Assembly (NCBI GenBank): GCA_964617335.1
Contig: CAZTXG010000003.1
Span: forward strand, 1-64,000
From: UBA2658 sp964617335
GTDB lineage: Bacteria; Bacillota; Clostridia; Oscillospirales; Oscillospiraceae
Length of the DNA: 64,000 bases
Direction of reading: 5' to 3'
Shown here: piece after piece, positions 1-8,659 of the stretch
How the letters are laid out: every line of letters begins with the position of its first letter
How positions within the stretch are numbered: position 1 is the stretch's first letter
Notes under the pieces: generated by a model
Told to the model about the DNA's origin: nothing
Seen by the model: the letters and a program-made list of their open reading frames with translations, nothing else
Database searches by the model: none
Made by a program: the position numbers and the translations under genes

Positions 1-3
1 AAT

Positions 4-80
4 TGGCGACCCAGAACGGGCTCGAACCGTCGACCTCCAGCGTGACAGGCTGGCGTTCTAACCAACTGAACTACTGGGCC
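4..80 (-). tRNA. tRNA-Asp (anticodon GTC)
   Basis: Read on the minus strand this folds as a full cloverleaf. The acceptor stem GGCCCAG pairs with CTGGGTC (one G-T pair), the anticodon loop is CTGTCAC with anticodon GTC between CCAGC/GCTGG arms, and the T arm carries GGTTCGAGCC. The discriminator base is G, as expected for tRNA-Asp, and the terminal CCA is encoded in the DNA. A near-consensus promoter lies just upstream. Confidence 0.95.
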
Positions 81-94
81 ATAAGCGCTCCGCC

Positions 95-123
95 ATTGTA
101 CAATGAAACCAAGGCTTTGTCAA
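95..123 (-). promoter_or_regulatory. Sigma-A type promoter of tRNA-Asp
   Basis: On the minus strand the -35 is TTGACA (118-123) and the -10 is TACAAT (95-100), separated by exactly 17 bases. The -10 ends 14 bases before the tRNA 5' end, so the predicted start lies a few bases upstream of the mature tRNA. Confidence 0.85.
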
Positions 124-179
124 CACCTTTTTACGTTTTGCGCCTGCTTTTAAGCTTTGGCCAGGCTAAGGCATTATAA

Positions 180-219
180 AAGCCGCCCTGCTGCGGGAAA
201 CCAAAGTTTCCCGCAGCAG
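180..219 (-). terminator. Rho-independent terminator after the 229-1863 gene
   Basis: A perfect 14-bp inverted repeat (188-201 with 206-219, loop of 4) starts 9 bases past the stop codon. On the minus strand it is followed by GGCGGC and then TTTTATAATG, so the T-run is slightly displaced. Confidence 0.7.
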
Positions 220-228
220 ACTATAGAT

Positions 229-1863
229 TTAGCGCAATATTTCCACGCTGTAAGCACTTCGCAAATCCCCTTCGGCAGAGGAGACAAAGACCTTTACCCT
301 TTGTCCTTCGGATAAAATCGCGGCAGTTTTGCTGTCCTCAACGGAGATGACATAGTAAAAGTTGTCGCTGTCAAGCTTTATAAACACATGGGTGTTGCCG
401 TCAATTACGGCAGATTTAATGTCTGTTATCTTCCCCTGCACCGCTTTGTCGGAAAGAACTTCCGGTATGGCAAGATTACTTTGGGCCAGAAGGTTAATAT
501 AGTTTTCCTCACACTGGGCAAGAGTTGTGCCGGAAGCCACAAGCTGATACTGCTGAACGTTTACCATGGCATACATTTTAACAAGGCCGCCGCTGTCTTT
601 AAGAGCCATGAAATACGTCGGCTGATTTGAGATGTTAAGAAGCAGAGGGAAGGTGGCCTCATATTCCATATACTGGACTATGCCCTCGGCACTGGACATG
701 GCGGCATATTCAATGGCACCGGCGCAGGAATAATATTTCGTCTCCTTGGTGCGCTGGTTTGCAAGAATGAAGCCCACGATGGAGTTGTCGTTAACAACAC
801 TTGTTATGCCGGTGTACATATACACATCGTCGTCCATGGCGATATAGTTGTAGCCGTCCGTTGTGACGGTAACATTCTTTTGGCCGATAAAAGAGTTTAT
901 CCAGCCGTTTCTGTACATTCCGTAATAATCATACTGTAAAATGATGAGAGAAGCATCATAAACCCTGTCTACCCAGCCGGGAATATCCTCATAGTATTCA
1001 CACTCGCCGCTTATGGCGTTCATGAGTACAGCCCCCTGAACATCCTGACCGCCGAAAAGCCCAATTCTTTTCACAATCCTCGGACAAATCCAATAGGGTG
1101 TGCCCTCGTCGTCTATCTCAAAGTTTGCCTTATCAAAAATGAAGGTGGGGTAATTAAAGCGCAAATGCCTTGAAACATTGCGGAAGAAAAATTCCGTAGT
1201 CGTATATTTCATGCCGTTTTCAAGACGGACGGCATCTGCCTCCTGAGTTACCATGTCGATTATGATATAAGCCGGAAGCCCCTGGGAGCGGTTTGCTATC
1301 CACTTAAAAATATCGCCGTATTTAAGGGGAGTCACCCTCACGGGGCGCTCCTTATAGTTTATCTGGGTATAGTCATCCGCAACCTCAAACTGGGATACCA
1401 TATCCGCAAGCTCACCCATCTTTTTGTCCCCAAGCTTCATTGCCGAGTCCTCATCAAGCATGGGAATTTGGTCATAAGTGATTTCGGTAACCTCCGAGGC
1501 AAAATCCCCAGATTCAACTGTGAGCAGTTCCCTATAAGAGGCCGCGCGGATTATCGGAGAAGATATAAGGCTGCCTATAATATATATAACAATTAAAATA
1601 AGGCAGATAATTAGGGGTACTGCACAGTGCTTTTTAATATCACTCCAAAGTTCGCCGCCGGTTTCTGCTTTTAAAAGGCCTTGGGTAACTATAGACAAAA
1701 AGCTATATACCACGGCTAAAAGTATGAAAAAGCTATAAAAAGCACGGTCTTGAAGATTGATAGCCGGAAGCTTGAAATAAAAATAAACAAGACCGATAAG
1801 CAGGGTTATAAGAAGGTTTATAAGGGTTCTTTTAGCCTTACCGTCAGAATTTCTTTTCTCCAT
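229..1863 (-). CDS. Uncharacterised membrane-anchored protein, 544 aa
   Basis: I do not recognise a named family. The N-terminus has three hydrophobic segments at about residues 12-31, 43-62 and 84-104. They are followed by about 440 residues without further membrane spans, probably one large domain on one side of the membrane. That part is rich in aromatic residues and has a stretch around 265-300 (GLFGGQDVQG, then WVDRVYDASL) resembling large hypothetical membrane proteins I associate with Clostridia. No enzyme motif is visible. The ATG start follows GGAGGTAACAA. It has its own terminator, and sipL ends 138 bp upstream with another, so it is probably monocistronic. Function unknown. Confidence 0.8.
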   Translation of the reverse strand: MEKRNSDGKAKRTLINLLITLLIGLVYFYFKLPAINLQDRAFYSFFILLAVVYSFLSIVTQGLLKAETGGELWSDIKKHCAVPLIICLILIVIYIIGSLISSPIIRAASYRELLTVESGDFASEVTEITYDQIPMLDEDSAMKLGDKKMGELADMVSQFEVADDYTQINYKERPVRVTPLKYGDIFKWIANRSQGLPAYIIIDMVTQEADAVRLENGMKYTTTEFFFRNVSRHLRFNYPTFIFDKANFEIDDEGTPYWICPRIVKRIGLFGGQDVQGAVLMNAISGECEYYEDIPGWVDRVYDASLIILQYDYYGMYRNGWINSFIGQKNVTVTTDGYNYIAMDDDVYMYTGITSVVNDNSIVGFILANQRTKETKYYSCAGAIEYAAMSSAEGIVQYMEYEATFPLLLNISNQPTYFMALKDSGGLVKMYAMVNVQQYQLVASGTTLAQCEENYINLLAQSNLAIPEVLSDKAVQGKITDIKSAVIDGNTHVFIKLDSDNFYYVISVEDSKTAAILSEGQRVKVFVSSAEGDLRSAYSVEILR

Positions 1864-1963
1864 TTGTTACCTCCGCTTTGTAATCAGAAAAATAAATCAG
1901 ATATCATATATATTATACAGTATTTTAACAGTCCTTACAAACAAAAAATAAAAAACTCTCTTT

Positions 1964-1996
1964 GGCAAAAAGAAAGCGGCGGTTAATCCGCCGCTT
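1964..1996 (-). terminator. Terminator after sipL
   Basis: On the minus strand AAGCGGCGG-ATTAA-CCGCCGCTT (1974-1996) is followed by TCTTTTTG. It begins 6 bases past the sipL stop codon. Classic intrinsic terminator. Confidence 0.85.
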
Positions 1997-2001
1997 CTTG
2001 C

Positions 2002-3507
2002 TTATTCCTTTGGAATTATCAGAGGGCGCTTTTCTATAAAGAAGCCCTCCTCTCCCCCGTTTGCGCTTTCTATAAGCTCTGTGGTGGAGCCGTATTTTTT
2101 TGCCAGAGTCCATATATCCGTATGGCTTTGGGCACATATCACGATAAGTGAGGGGCAGCCCTCCTTTGGCCGCGGGGCTTCCTCAACAATTTCAAGTCCG
2201 CTGACAACGCTAAGCTGGAAGCAGTCATCAATAATATATTCCGCCATAAGCTCCATTGAAAACTCTGAGCCCGGCTCGCACACCAGAGTCTCCCAACATA
2301 GGGATAACAGACGTATATTGCCGTTTTCCGCACTCGGTATCAGGCCGGAGCCTTTAAGCTCTGCCTCCAAAGGCTCTATGTTACCGTTATGGTCAACACC
2401 GGCTCCGCGGGCAGTTACAAGGCAGCTCAGCTCTTTTTGGTCTTTTATACAGCTTAAGGTGACAGGAGCAATATACATAATATCTCTAATATCAGCCTTT
2501 GAGGGAAGGTTGCCGTTTAGCGAAATCCTCATGGTTTGAGGCTCTGAAATCTCCAGTGCCTTTATTTGCTCATACTCCGTTTCAAGCTCATATTCATTGC
2601 TGTAAGCATCGGAAATGTAAACAGAGCTTATATTCTCCATGCAAATAGCTTGGGCGCATATTCCCATACGCACGGCAAAGGTGGTGTTTTCTCTGTCAGG
2701 CAATAAGGTGAATTCAAGCTCCTTTATTTGGGCTGTAACAGAGCAGTCATGCTCATCGGCACCTGTCTCAGTTTCTATGATTTGGGAAAATTGCGTGATA
2801 AAATCATAGCGGAACAGGCAGTTATCTGCCTTATTTAAAAATATCGCCGAGGTGTTTGCCCTTGCTTTAAAAACCAATTTATTACCCACAGAGTTAGTGT
2901 CGAAAACACAGATGTCCGTGTTGGCGGCCAGCATCTTTGCCTCGGTATATTTGCTTGGGAGAATATACTCGTCTGATAGGTTAAAGTTTTTTTCACAGAC
3001 TCCTGTTATAAGACTGTGCTCAATCTGGGTCTGCTGTATGTAAACCGGAGCACCCTCACAGTTTTCCAAGCTGTCCCAAACAACAAACTTGTCGGGGCCA
3101 TAGCAGCTGACCTGAGTTTTAATTTCTCCGCGGATAAGAAGCTTTCTAGGATTTAAGGCCCTGGTATCAATTGCGGTGAGGAGGGTTTTCGCCATTACCT
3201 CTGTACAATTATCCTCACCGCTAAGACTAAAGCTTTGCTCAAAGGGAATAAGAGCACCTATCCTATGAATTTCACAGCTTCCCTCGGCTGAGTATATAAT
3301 GCTCACCTCGGCTTGCGCATTTATGATAAGCTCGTCACCGCTGATTTTTTTGGAATTAAGGCAGACCTGTGCCCGTGTATCCAGAATTTTGCCCACGTCA
3401 CCGCACACGTCGGGGACGACAAGCTCCAGTGTTTCTTCCTTTGTATTTTCATTTTCATATATAAGCCTAAAGCAATCCCTTTTCACCCGATGGAGCGCTG
3501 TTGTCAT
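2002..3507 (-). CDS. sipL: SPOCS (DUF3794)/LysM protein, SipL-type spore coat morphogenesis protein
   Basis: 501 aa. The N-terminus (about 25-115) and a second unit (about 165-260) read as SPOCS/DUF3794 domains (ELVVPDVCGDVGKIL, then VSIIYSAEG). The last 50 residues (about 452-498) form a LysM-like domain (ICAQSHTDIWTLAKKYGST, ending RPLIIPKE). SPOCS repeats plus a C-terminal LysM is the architecture of Clostridioides difficile SipL, which binds the coat ATPase SpoIVA through its LysM domain at the forespore surface. There is no signal peptide, consistent with mother-cell cytoplasm. spoVM, whose product also recruits SpoIVA, is the next gene upstream (190 bp gap), which supports the call. The symbol is by architecture and context, not by alignment. 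Confidence 0.82.
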   Translation of the reverse strand: MTTALHRVKRDCFRLIYENENTKEETLELVVPDVCGDVGKILDTRAQVCLNSKKISGDELIINAQAEVSIIYSAEGSCEIHRIGALIPFEQSFSLSGEDNCTEVMAKTLLTAIDTRALNPRKLLIRGEIKTQVSCYGPDKFVVWDSLENCEGAPVYIQQTQIEHSLITGVCEKNFNLSDEYILPSKYTEAKMLAANTDICVFDTNSVGNKLVFKARANTSAIFLNKADNCLFRYDFITQFSQIIETETGADEHDCSVTAQIKELEFTLLPDRENTTFAVRMGICAQAICMENISSVYISDAYSNEYELETEYEQIKALEISEPQTMRISLNGNLPSKADIRDIMYIAPVTLSCIKDQKELSCLVTARGAGVDHNGNIEPLEAELKGSGLIPSAENGNIRLLSLCWETLVCEPGSEFSMELMAEYIIDDCFQLSVVSGLEIVEEAPRPKEGCPSLIVICAQSHTDIWTLAKKYGSTTELIESANGGEEGFFIEKRPLIIPKE

Positions 3508-3640
3508 AGCATTATCAGTCCTTTCTAAACCGTTTCACTAGAGAATATGAAACAAGGACAAAGAATAGACCTTTAATATAAGGCTTGTTTTTAAAATCTG
3601 CATACTATATTTATAAAAGTTTTCATCTGTCTATAGCAAA

Positions 3641-3690
3641 AATTTCCCCGCGGCACAGGAAAGTAGCTTCCAGCCGCGGGTAGAGTTTTT
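3641..3690 (-). terminator. Terminator closing the cdaA-spoVM run
   Basis: The inverted repeat CCCGCGGC/GCCGCGGG (3647-3654 with 3673-3680) has an inner GGAA/TTCC pairing. On the minus strand it is followed by GAAATTTTTG. It lies between the spoVM stop and sipL. A T-run on the other side (3686-3691) would let it also work on the plus strand, but no plus-strand gene needs it. Confidence 0.75.
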
Positions 3691-3697
3691 TACTTGA

Positions 3698-3772
3698 CTA
3701 AGACTTTCTGCAAAAAAGCTTAGTCAGCAAGGCTCTTATAAATTTTGGCGGACGAATAACTGTAACCTTCAT
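3698..3772 (-). CDS. spoVM: Stage V sporulation protein M, 24-aa coat anchor peptide
   Basis: A 24-codon frame begins MKVTVIRPPKF and ends LTKLFCRKS. It has a strong GGAGGTGCTT ribosome-binding site directly upstream of ATG and a TAG stop. It matches the SpoVM pattern MK-x3-I-x-x-PKF followed by a short amphipathic helix (the B. subtilis peptide starts MKFYTIKLPKF). Position supports it: in Bacillus spoVM sits just downstream of prpC-prkC-rsgA, and here it follows the same three genes. SpoVM marks the convex forespore membrane and anchors SpoIVA. In this window sipL, encoding a presumed SpoIVA partner, lies next. The Bacillus rpe and thiN genes between rsgA and spoVM are absent. Confidence 0.85.
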   Translation of the reverse strand: MKVTVIRPPKFIRALLTKLFCRKS

Positions 3773-3794
3773 AAGCACCTCCAAAAGTTTTTTT

Positions 3795-3974
3795 CTAACG
3801 CCGCCATCTCAGCAGCCAAAAACCACCGATGATAAGTATCAGTCCAAGAACAAACCACCAGAAGCCGGGGGGAAGAACCAAGGCAAGGAGCACAAAAATG
3901 CCGGCAAGTACCACAAGGCAGCCCAGCCTTCCCCCATTATTATTGCAGCCCTTGCAGTTGCGATTATTCCTCAC
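3795..3974 (-). CDS. Small membrane protein, 59 aa, between rsgA and spoVM
   Basis: The best start is GTG at 3974, seven bases after GGGGGA. An upstream in-frame ATG at 4034 lacks a ribosome-binding site and would add 20 unlikely residues. The protein begins with a short polar segment containing CKGCNNNGG. It then has two closely spaced hydrophobic segments (LGCLVVLAGIFVLLALVLP and a second ending FWLL), and ends RWRR, probably cytoplasmic. spoVM starts 22 bp downstream, so the two may be co-translated. Unknown function; a spore-related role is only an inference from position. Confidence 0.65.
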   Translation of the reverse strand: MRNNRNCKGCNNNGGRLGCLVVLAGIFVLLALVLPPGFWWFVLGLILIIGGFWLLRWRR

Positions 3975-4089
3975 GGCACCATCCCCCGTATATCTAAAAT
4001 AATATCCCCTGCGTAAAATGCACTTTCTGTACATTATACGCAGGGGTATACGCTTTTGTGATTATTTCGGGAAAATCATAAGAAAAAGC

Positions 4090-4974
4090 TCATTTTTCCA
4101 GCTCCCAGTCCTTAATTTTGGAAGCTTCCTCATAAAGCCTTTCATAGCTTTCGTGTCGGCTTTTGCTGATAATCCCCTCATCTACGGCAGAGAGAACAGC
4201 ACAGCCCGGCTCTTTAAGGTGGGCGCAGTCATCAAAGCGGCAGCTGCCGATATACGGCAAAAACTCGTTAAAGGAAAATTGAAGCTCTTTTTTGGGGATA
4301 AATTCCGACCTGTCCATTTCAAAAGAGGAAAAACCCGGGGTGTCGGCTATATAAGCCCCGTCACCAAGGGAAAAAATCTCAACATGACGGGTGGTGTGTC
4401 TGCCTCTGCCCAGTTTTTCACTGACCTCGCCAACCTTTATTGAAAGTTCGGGAGACAGACGGTTTATAAGGCTTGACTTACCCACACCGGAGTTTCCTGT
4501 AAAAACGCAGAGCTTCCCTGAAATTGCCCTGCGCAGTTCGTCAACACCCTCTCCGCTGCTGGCGCTTGTGCGAATGAGCTTATAATCCGTTTTGCTGTAT
4601 ATATCGTAAAGTTTATCCCCGGAGTCAAGGTCAGATTTGTTAACGCAAATAATAATCTCACAGCCGGCCCGCTGAAAAGCGGCGATTACCCTGTCGGCAA
4701 CAAAAGGTTCGGTAACGGGGTTTACAGCGGATATAAGTAAAATCATGCAGTCTATATTGGCAACAGCCGGACGGGAAAAGCTATTTTTACGGGGAAGAAT
4801 GCTATCTATCATCCCCTTGCCGTTTGAGTCAAGGGAATATGTGACATAATCGCCCACTAAAGGCTTGGTTTTTTCCAGTCTAAAACGGCCTCGGGCACGG
4901 CATTCCACAAGGCTGTCACCGTCTCTAACATAATAAAAGCCGCTTAAAGCCTTTGTAATAACAGCAGCTTCCAT
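4090..4974 (-). CDS. rsgA: Ribosome small-subunit-dependent GTPase A
   Basis: 294 aa, the usual length. It shows the circularly permuted GTPase order: G4 NKSD (112-115) comes before the P-loop GNSGVGKSS (160-168) and G3 DTPG (211-214). An N-terminal OB-fold precedes it (about 1-70) and a C-terminal zinc site follows (C245, C250, H252, C258). RsgA checks late 30S assembly and releases RbfA. The ATG lies two bases after the prkC stop, with its GGAGGG site inside prkC, so the genes are translationally coupled. The prpC-prkC-rsgA order is conserved in Bacillus, where this protein (CpgA) is a PrkC substrate. Confidence 0.95.
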   Translation of the reverse strand: MEAAVITKALSGFYYVRDGDSLVECRARGRFRLEKTKPLVGDYVTYSLDSNGKGMIDSILPRKNSFSRPAVANIDCMILLISAVNPVTEPFVADRVIAAFQRAGCEIIICVNKSDLDSGDKLYDIYSKTDYKLIRTSASSGEGVDELRRAISGKLCVFTGNSGVGKSSLINRLSPELSIKVGEVSEKLGRGRHTTRHVEIFSLGDGAYIADTPGFSSFEMDRSEFIPKKELQFSFNEFLPYIGSCRFDDCAHLKEPGCAVLSAVDEGIISKSRHESYERLYEEASKIKDWELEK

Positions 4975-4976
4975 AC

Positions 4977-6806
4977 TTATGCGCTCCCTCCGGAAACCGG
5001 TGCCGTGGCAGGAGGGGAAGTTTCCACAGGTTGGCTTGGTGTCTGATTTTCCGCAGGGGGCGTAAGCTCTGCCGTGGGGGCTTCGGATTCAGGGGCTTCG
5101 GTTTCCTTAGGTCCGGTCGAGATTTTAAGGTAAACCACAGTGCGTTGGGGCACCTTTTCACCTGCTTCTATGTTCTGCCAGAAAATAGTGCCCTTGGGAA
5201 AATCACTTTCAACCTCGCTTATACTGCCCAATTCAAGCTTAGCCTGGGATATGGCGCTTATAGCCGCATCCTTGGTTTTTCCGATAAGAGCAGGCATGGT
5301 AACCTCAAGTAAATCAGGACCGCCGCTGACGGATAAATATACGGTGGAGCCGGCAGGCAGCTCATCTCCTGCTGCAGGCTTTGTGCTGACTACATAGCCT
5401 TCTGTAATGCTTTCAGAAGCTACAATCTCTTTTTCCACAAGAAAGCCCAGCTTTTCTAAGGCTATGGTTGCCTCCCTGTATTCATGGTTTATAAGGTCGG
5501 GGATTTTAGTCATAAGGATGCCTGTGCTGACAGTAAGCTCAAGGTCTATGCCGTCGCTTGTAAGCATAATGCTGCGCCCTGCCTCAGGATCCTGAGAAAT
5601 CACAACCCCCTCGGGATAGTCGGGGTCTATAGTGTATATTACCCGAAAGTTATAGATATTCTCATAGGCCTTGCTGTTTATAATATCGTTGCTGTTTTCA
5701 CCCACAAAATCTTGAATAATTATTCGCTGAGTATCAACAAACATATCTTTTATGAAAAAATCCCAAAGAAAGGCAACAAGAGCAAGAAGGAAAATAGTGA
5801 TAAGAGCAAAGCCGGAAAAGGTGCTGACCTTGCGGGAGCGCACCTTACGCCTTGCATAGCTTTTTTCAGACAGCTCCCCTGTGCGCTTCATAGGGCGTAT
5901 ATTTATGGAGTCTGAATCTAAAAGCTTTGCCGCAAGCTCCTCGTTTATGGGAAGCTCAGACATAGATGAGGTTTGCTCCTTACGAAAAGCCTCAAGGTCC
6001 TCCAAAAGCTCATCTGCAGACTGATAACGCAAATCTATATCCGCCGTCATTGCTTTAAGAGTTATTTCCTCAAGCCTTAGGGGAATGTCCGGATTTATGC
6101 TTCTTGGGGGCACAGGCGCGGAGCCCATATGCAAAAGAGCAATGGACTCAACGGTTTCCCCTTCATAAGGAAGCTGCCCTGTGAGCATTTCATACATCAC
6201 TATGCCAAGAGAATATAGGTCTGCCCTAGCATCCACAGCGTCTCCCCTAGCCTGCTCGGGGGATATGTAGTGAACAGAGCCCATAGTTTCGCCGGAGGCG
6301 GCACTTTCACTCTGGAGATGGGCAATGCCAAAATCGGCAACCTTAATGCTGCCGTCTTTAACCACCATAATATTATGGGGCTTTATGTCTCTGTGGACAA
6401 TTCCCTTCCCGTGGGCGTGGCTTAGAGCCTTTGCAATCTGCCCTGAAAAATGAAGGGCTTCCTTCCAGCTTAAAGAGCCTTTTTTCAGCATATATTGTTT
6501 AAGGGTAATGCCCTCAAGCAATTCCATAACGATATACTGAACATCAGAATCCCTGCTGAAGTCATAGACAGAGACTATATTGGGATGAGAAAGCATAGCT
6601 ACAGCATGGGACTCCGCCTTAAAATGCTCACGGAAATCCACATCCCTTGCAAATTCATCCTTCAATATTTTCACCGCCACATAGCGGTTAAGCCTGTTGC
6701 ATAAGGCCCTGTAAACCACTGCCATGCCGCCGGTTCCTAAAACCTCAAGTATTTCATACCTGTCGTCCAGAACCTTGCCCAGATAGCGATCCATACTGTT
6801 ATCCAT
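4977..6806 (-). CDS. prkC: Membrane Ser/Thr protein kinase with PASTA repeats
   Basis: 609 aa. The kinase domain at about 14-275 has a glycine-rich loop GTGGMAVVY (24-32), catalytic K46, HRDIKPHN with D140, and DFG (158-160). One membrane span lies at about 329-352. Three extracellular PASTA repeats follow at about 361-427, 434-495 and 503-565, then a Pro/Thr/Glu-rich tail. PASTA kinases sense muropeptides or lipid II and control cell-wall synthesis, growth and, in Bacillus, spore germination. The ATG follows GGAGGCAAGGCA. The partner phosphatase prpC is 62 bp upstream. Confidence 0.96.
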   Translation of the reverse strand: MDNSMDRYLGKVLDDRYEILEVLGTGGMAVVYRALCNRLNRYVAVKILKDEFARDVDFREHFKAESHAVAMLSHPNIVSVYDFSRDSDVQYIVMELLEGITLKQYMLKKGSLSWKEALHFSGQIAKALSHAHGKGIVHRDIKPHNIMVVKDGSIKVADFGIAHLQSESAASGETMGSVHYISPEQARGDAVDARADLYSLGIVMYEMLTGQLPYEGETVESIALLHMGSAPVPPRSINPDIPLRLEEITLKAMTADIDLRYQSADELLEDLEAFRKEQTSSMSELPINEELAAKLLDSDSINIRPMKRTGELSEKSYARRKVRSRKVSTFSGFALITIFLLALVAFLWDFFIKDMFVDTQRIIIQDFVGENSNDIINSKAYENIYNFRVIYTIDPDYPEGVVISQDPEAGRSIMLTSDGIDLELTVSTGILMTKIPDLINHEYREATIALEKLGFLVEKEIVASESITEGYVVSTKPAAGDELPAGSTVYLSVSGGPDLLEVTMPALIGKTKDAAISAISQAKLELGSISEVESDFPKGTIFWQNIEAGEKVPQRTVVYLKISTGPKETEAPESEAPTAELTPPAENQTPSQPVETSPPATAPVSGGSA

Positions 6807-6868
6807 TGCCTTGCCTCCATGTAAAAATGAGGTTTAATAATAAGCCGGTAATTAGAAATAGGAAATGA

Positions 6869-7603
6869 CTATTTGCGCAAAATCCCTAAGGTAACGTTGT
6901 CGGGCGCGCCTCTTAAAAGGGCAAGGTCTAAAAGCTCCCTGCCGATATCGTCTAAGTTTTTGTGTTTCTCAGTAATTTCAAGTATCTCAGAGTCGGAAAC
7001 TGTGTTGCTAAGACCGTCCGAGCATAGCAGAAGCAAATCATTTTTCTTAAACTCCGGAGTGAAAAAATCGCATTCCACTGTTTCCTCCGCTCCCAGTGCC
7101 CGAGTTATGACATTTCTTCTGGGGTGACTTCTGGCCTGCTCACGGGTTATGCTGCCTCTTTTCACCATGTCCTCTACAAAGGAATGGTCAACGCTTATCT
7201 GGGAAATGGCGCCGCCGGAAATAAGGTAGGCCCTGCTGTCGCCAACATTGACAACAAAACATTGCCTGCCCCTTAAAAAGGCCGCCACAAGAGTTGTTCC
7301 CATACCTGCACAGTCAGAGTCAAGCCGGCCTCTTTCATAAACGCACTGGTTTGCGTATTCAACTCCGTCTTTAAGGATATCTTTAAGGGCTGACTTTGAT
7401 TTTTTTTCATTTATAGAGTCGGTGATTCTGGAAATGAAGGCATCCATGGCGATTTCACTGGCAAGGCCGCCTGACCTTGCCCCGCCCATGCCGTCGCAAA
7501 GTGCGAGAAGGGAAAATGAAGGCAGTGTGTTTTGCACAAAACGCACACGGTCCTGATTTTCAGATCTCACCTTACCAATGTCGCTTATGGTGTAGGCTTT
7601 CAT
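6869..7603 (-). CDS. prpC: PP2C-type protein phosphatase, partner of PrkC
   Basis: 244 aa. PPM/PP2C metal-binding motifs are in order: SENQDR near the N-terminus, CDGMGGARSG, GDSRAYL, CSDGLSN and GAPDNVTLG near the end. It dephosphorylates PrkC and its substrates. I start at ATG 7603, preceded by GGAGGAG. The frame also opens at a TTG four codons earlier, but that lies within the ribosome-binding site itself. Cytoplasmic. It sits 24 bp after rlmN, as in Bacillus. Confidence 0.95.
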   Translation of the reverse strand: MKAYTISDIGKVRSENQDRVRFVQNTLPSFSLLALCDGMGGARSGGLASEIAMDAFISRITDSINEKKSKSALKDILKDGVEYANQCVYERGRLDSDCAGMGTTLVAAFLRGRQCFVVNVGDSRAYLISGGAISQISVDHSFVEDMVKRGSITREQARSHPRRNVITRALGAEETVECDFFTPEFKKNDLLLLCSDGLSNTVSDSEILEITEKHKNLDDIGRELLDLALLRGAPDNVTLGILRK

Positions 7604-7627
7604 TTGCTCCTCCAAATCGGCAAAGGC

Positions 7628-8659
7628 TTAGCCTTCTTTTGCCGCCGTTCGTCTAAGCTGTCCGCAGGAGGCATTCACATCACCGCCTAAGCTTCGCCTG
7701 ACAGTGACATTTATGCCTTTATCCTCCAGAATTTTTACAAATCGTTTAAGGTCATTGGGGCTAGAGGGTAAAAAACTGCGCTCCTCAACCTTGTTTAAAG
7801 GGATAAGGTTAACATGAGCCAGAGCCTCTTTTGCCCTTTCAGCCAAGAGCCTGGCGTGCTCCGGACTGTCATTTACACCGCTTATCATAGCGTATTCAAA
7901 GGAAATTCTTCTTCCCGTGCGCTCAAAATATGAGCGGCAGGCGGAAACAAGCTCATCTACTCCCCTGCCCCTGTTTGCGGGCATAAGACGGCTTCTCGTC
8001 TCATCGTCAGGAGCGTGCAGGGAGATGGATAATGTCAATTGTAAATTAAGTTCGGCCAGTTTGTCAAATTTTTCTGTTAAACCGCAGGTAGAAAGAGAAA
8101 TATGGCGCATACCTATGTTAAGACCCTGGGGGTGATTTACAAGTTCCAGAAAGCGGATTACATTATCAAAGTTATCTAAAGGCTCACCAATTCCCATAAG
8201 GACAACGTTTGATATTTTCATGCCAGAGTCCAGCTGGGAGAACAAAACCTCATCAAGCATTTCCGAAGGGCTTAAATCCCGAACAAGCCCACCTATGGCA
8301 GAGGCGCAAAAAGCACAGCCCTGACGGCAGCCAACCTGAGATGAGATGCAAACGGTGTTTCCGTGTTTATAGCCCATGACAACTGTTTCGATACAATTGC
8401 CGTCAGATAGCCGCCAGAGGTATTTTATGGTGCCGTCCTGTTCCGAAACCTGCTTTCGCACAGCTTCGGGGCAGCTTATAAAAAATCTTTCGTCCAGTAC
8501 ATCCCTAAGGCTTTTTGGAAGGTCTGTCATTTCCTCAAAGCTGGAAACCCCACGGTGGAGCCAAGAAAATATTTGCTTTGCCCTGTATTTCGGCTGAGAC
8601 ATTTGGGAAAGTTCTTGGGATATTTCCTCGGGCAGCAGGGATTTAATATCAGTTTTCAT
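7628..8659 (-). CDS. rlmN: Dual-specificity rRNA/tRNA adenine-C2 methyltransferase
   Basis: 343 aa radical-SAM enzyme. The cluster-binding CRQGCAFC places cysteines at 111, 115 and 118. The C-terminal cysteine that carries the transient methyl group is C332 in NASCGQLRR. It methylates A2503 of 23S rRNA and A37 of some tRNAs. The ATG overlaps the end of rsmB by 11 bases with GAGGAAATCC as its site, so expression is coupled to rsmB. Confidence 0.96.
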   Translation of the reverse strand: MKTDIKSLLPEEISQELSQMSQPKYRAKQIFSWLHRGVSSFEEMTDLPKSLRDVLDERFFISCPEAVRKQVSEQDGTIKYLWRLSDGNCIETVVMGYKHGNTVCISSQVGCRQGCAFCASAIGGLVRDLSPSEMLDEVLFSQLDSGMKISNVVLMGIGEPLDNFDNVIRFLELVNHPQGLNIGMRHISLSTCGLTEKFDKLAELNLQLTLSISLHAPDDETRSRLMPANRGRGVDELVSACRSYFERTGRRISFEYAMISGVNDSPEHARLLAERAKEALAHVNLIPLNKVEERSFLPSSPNDLKRFVKILEDKGINVTVRRSLGGDVNASCGQLRRTAAKEG

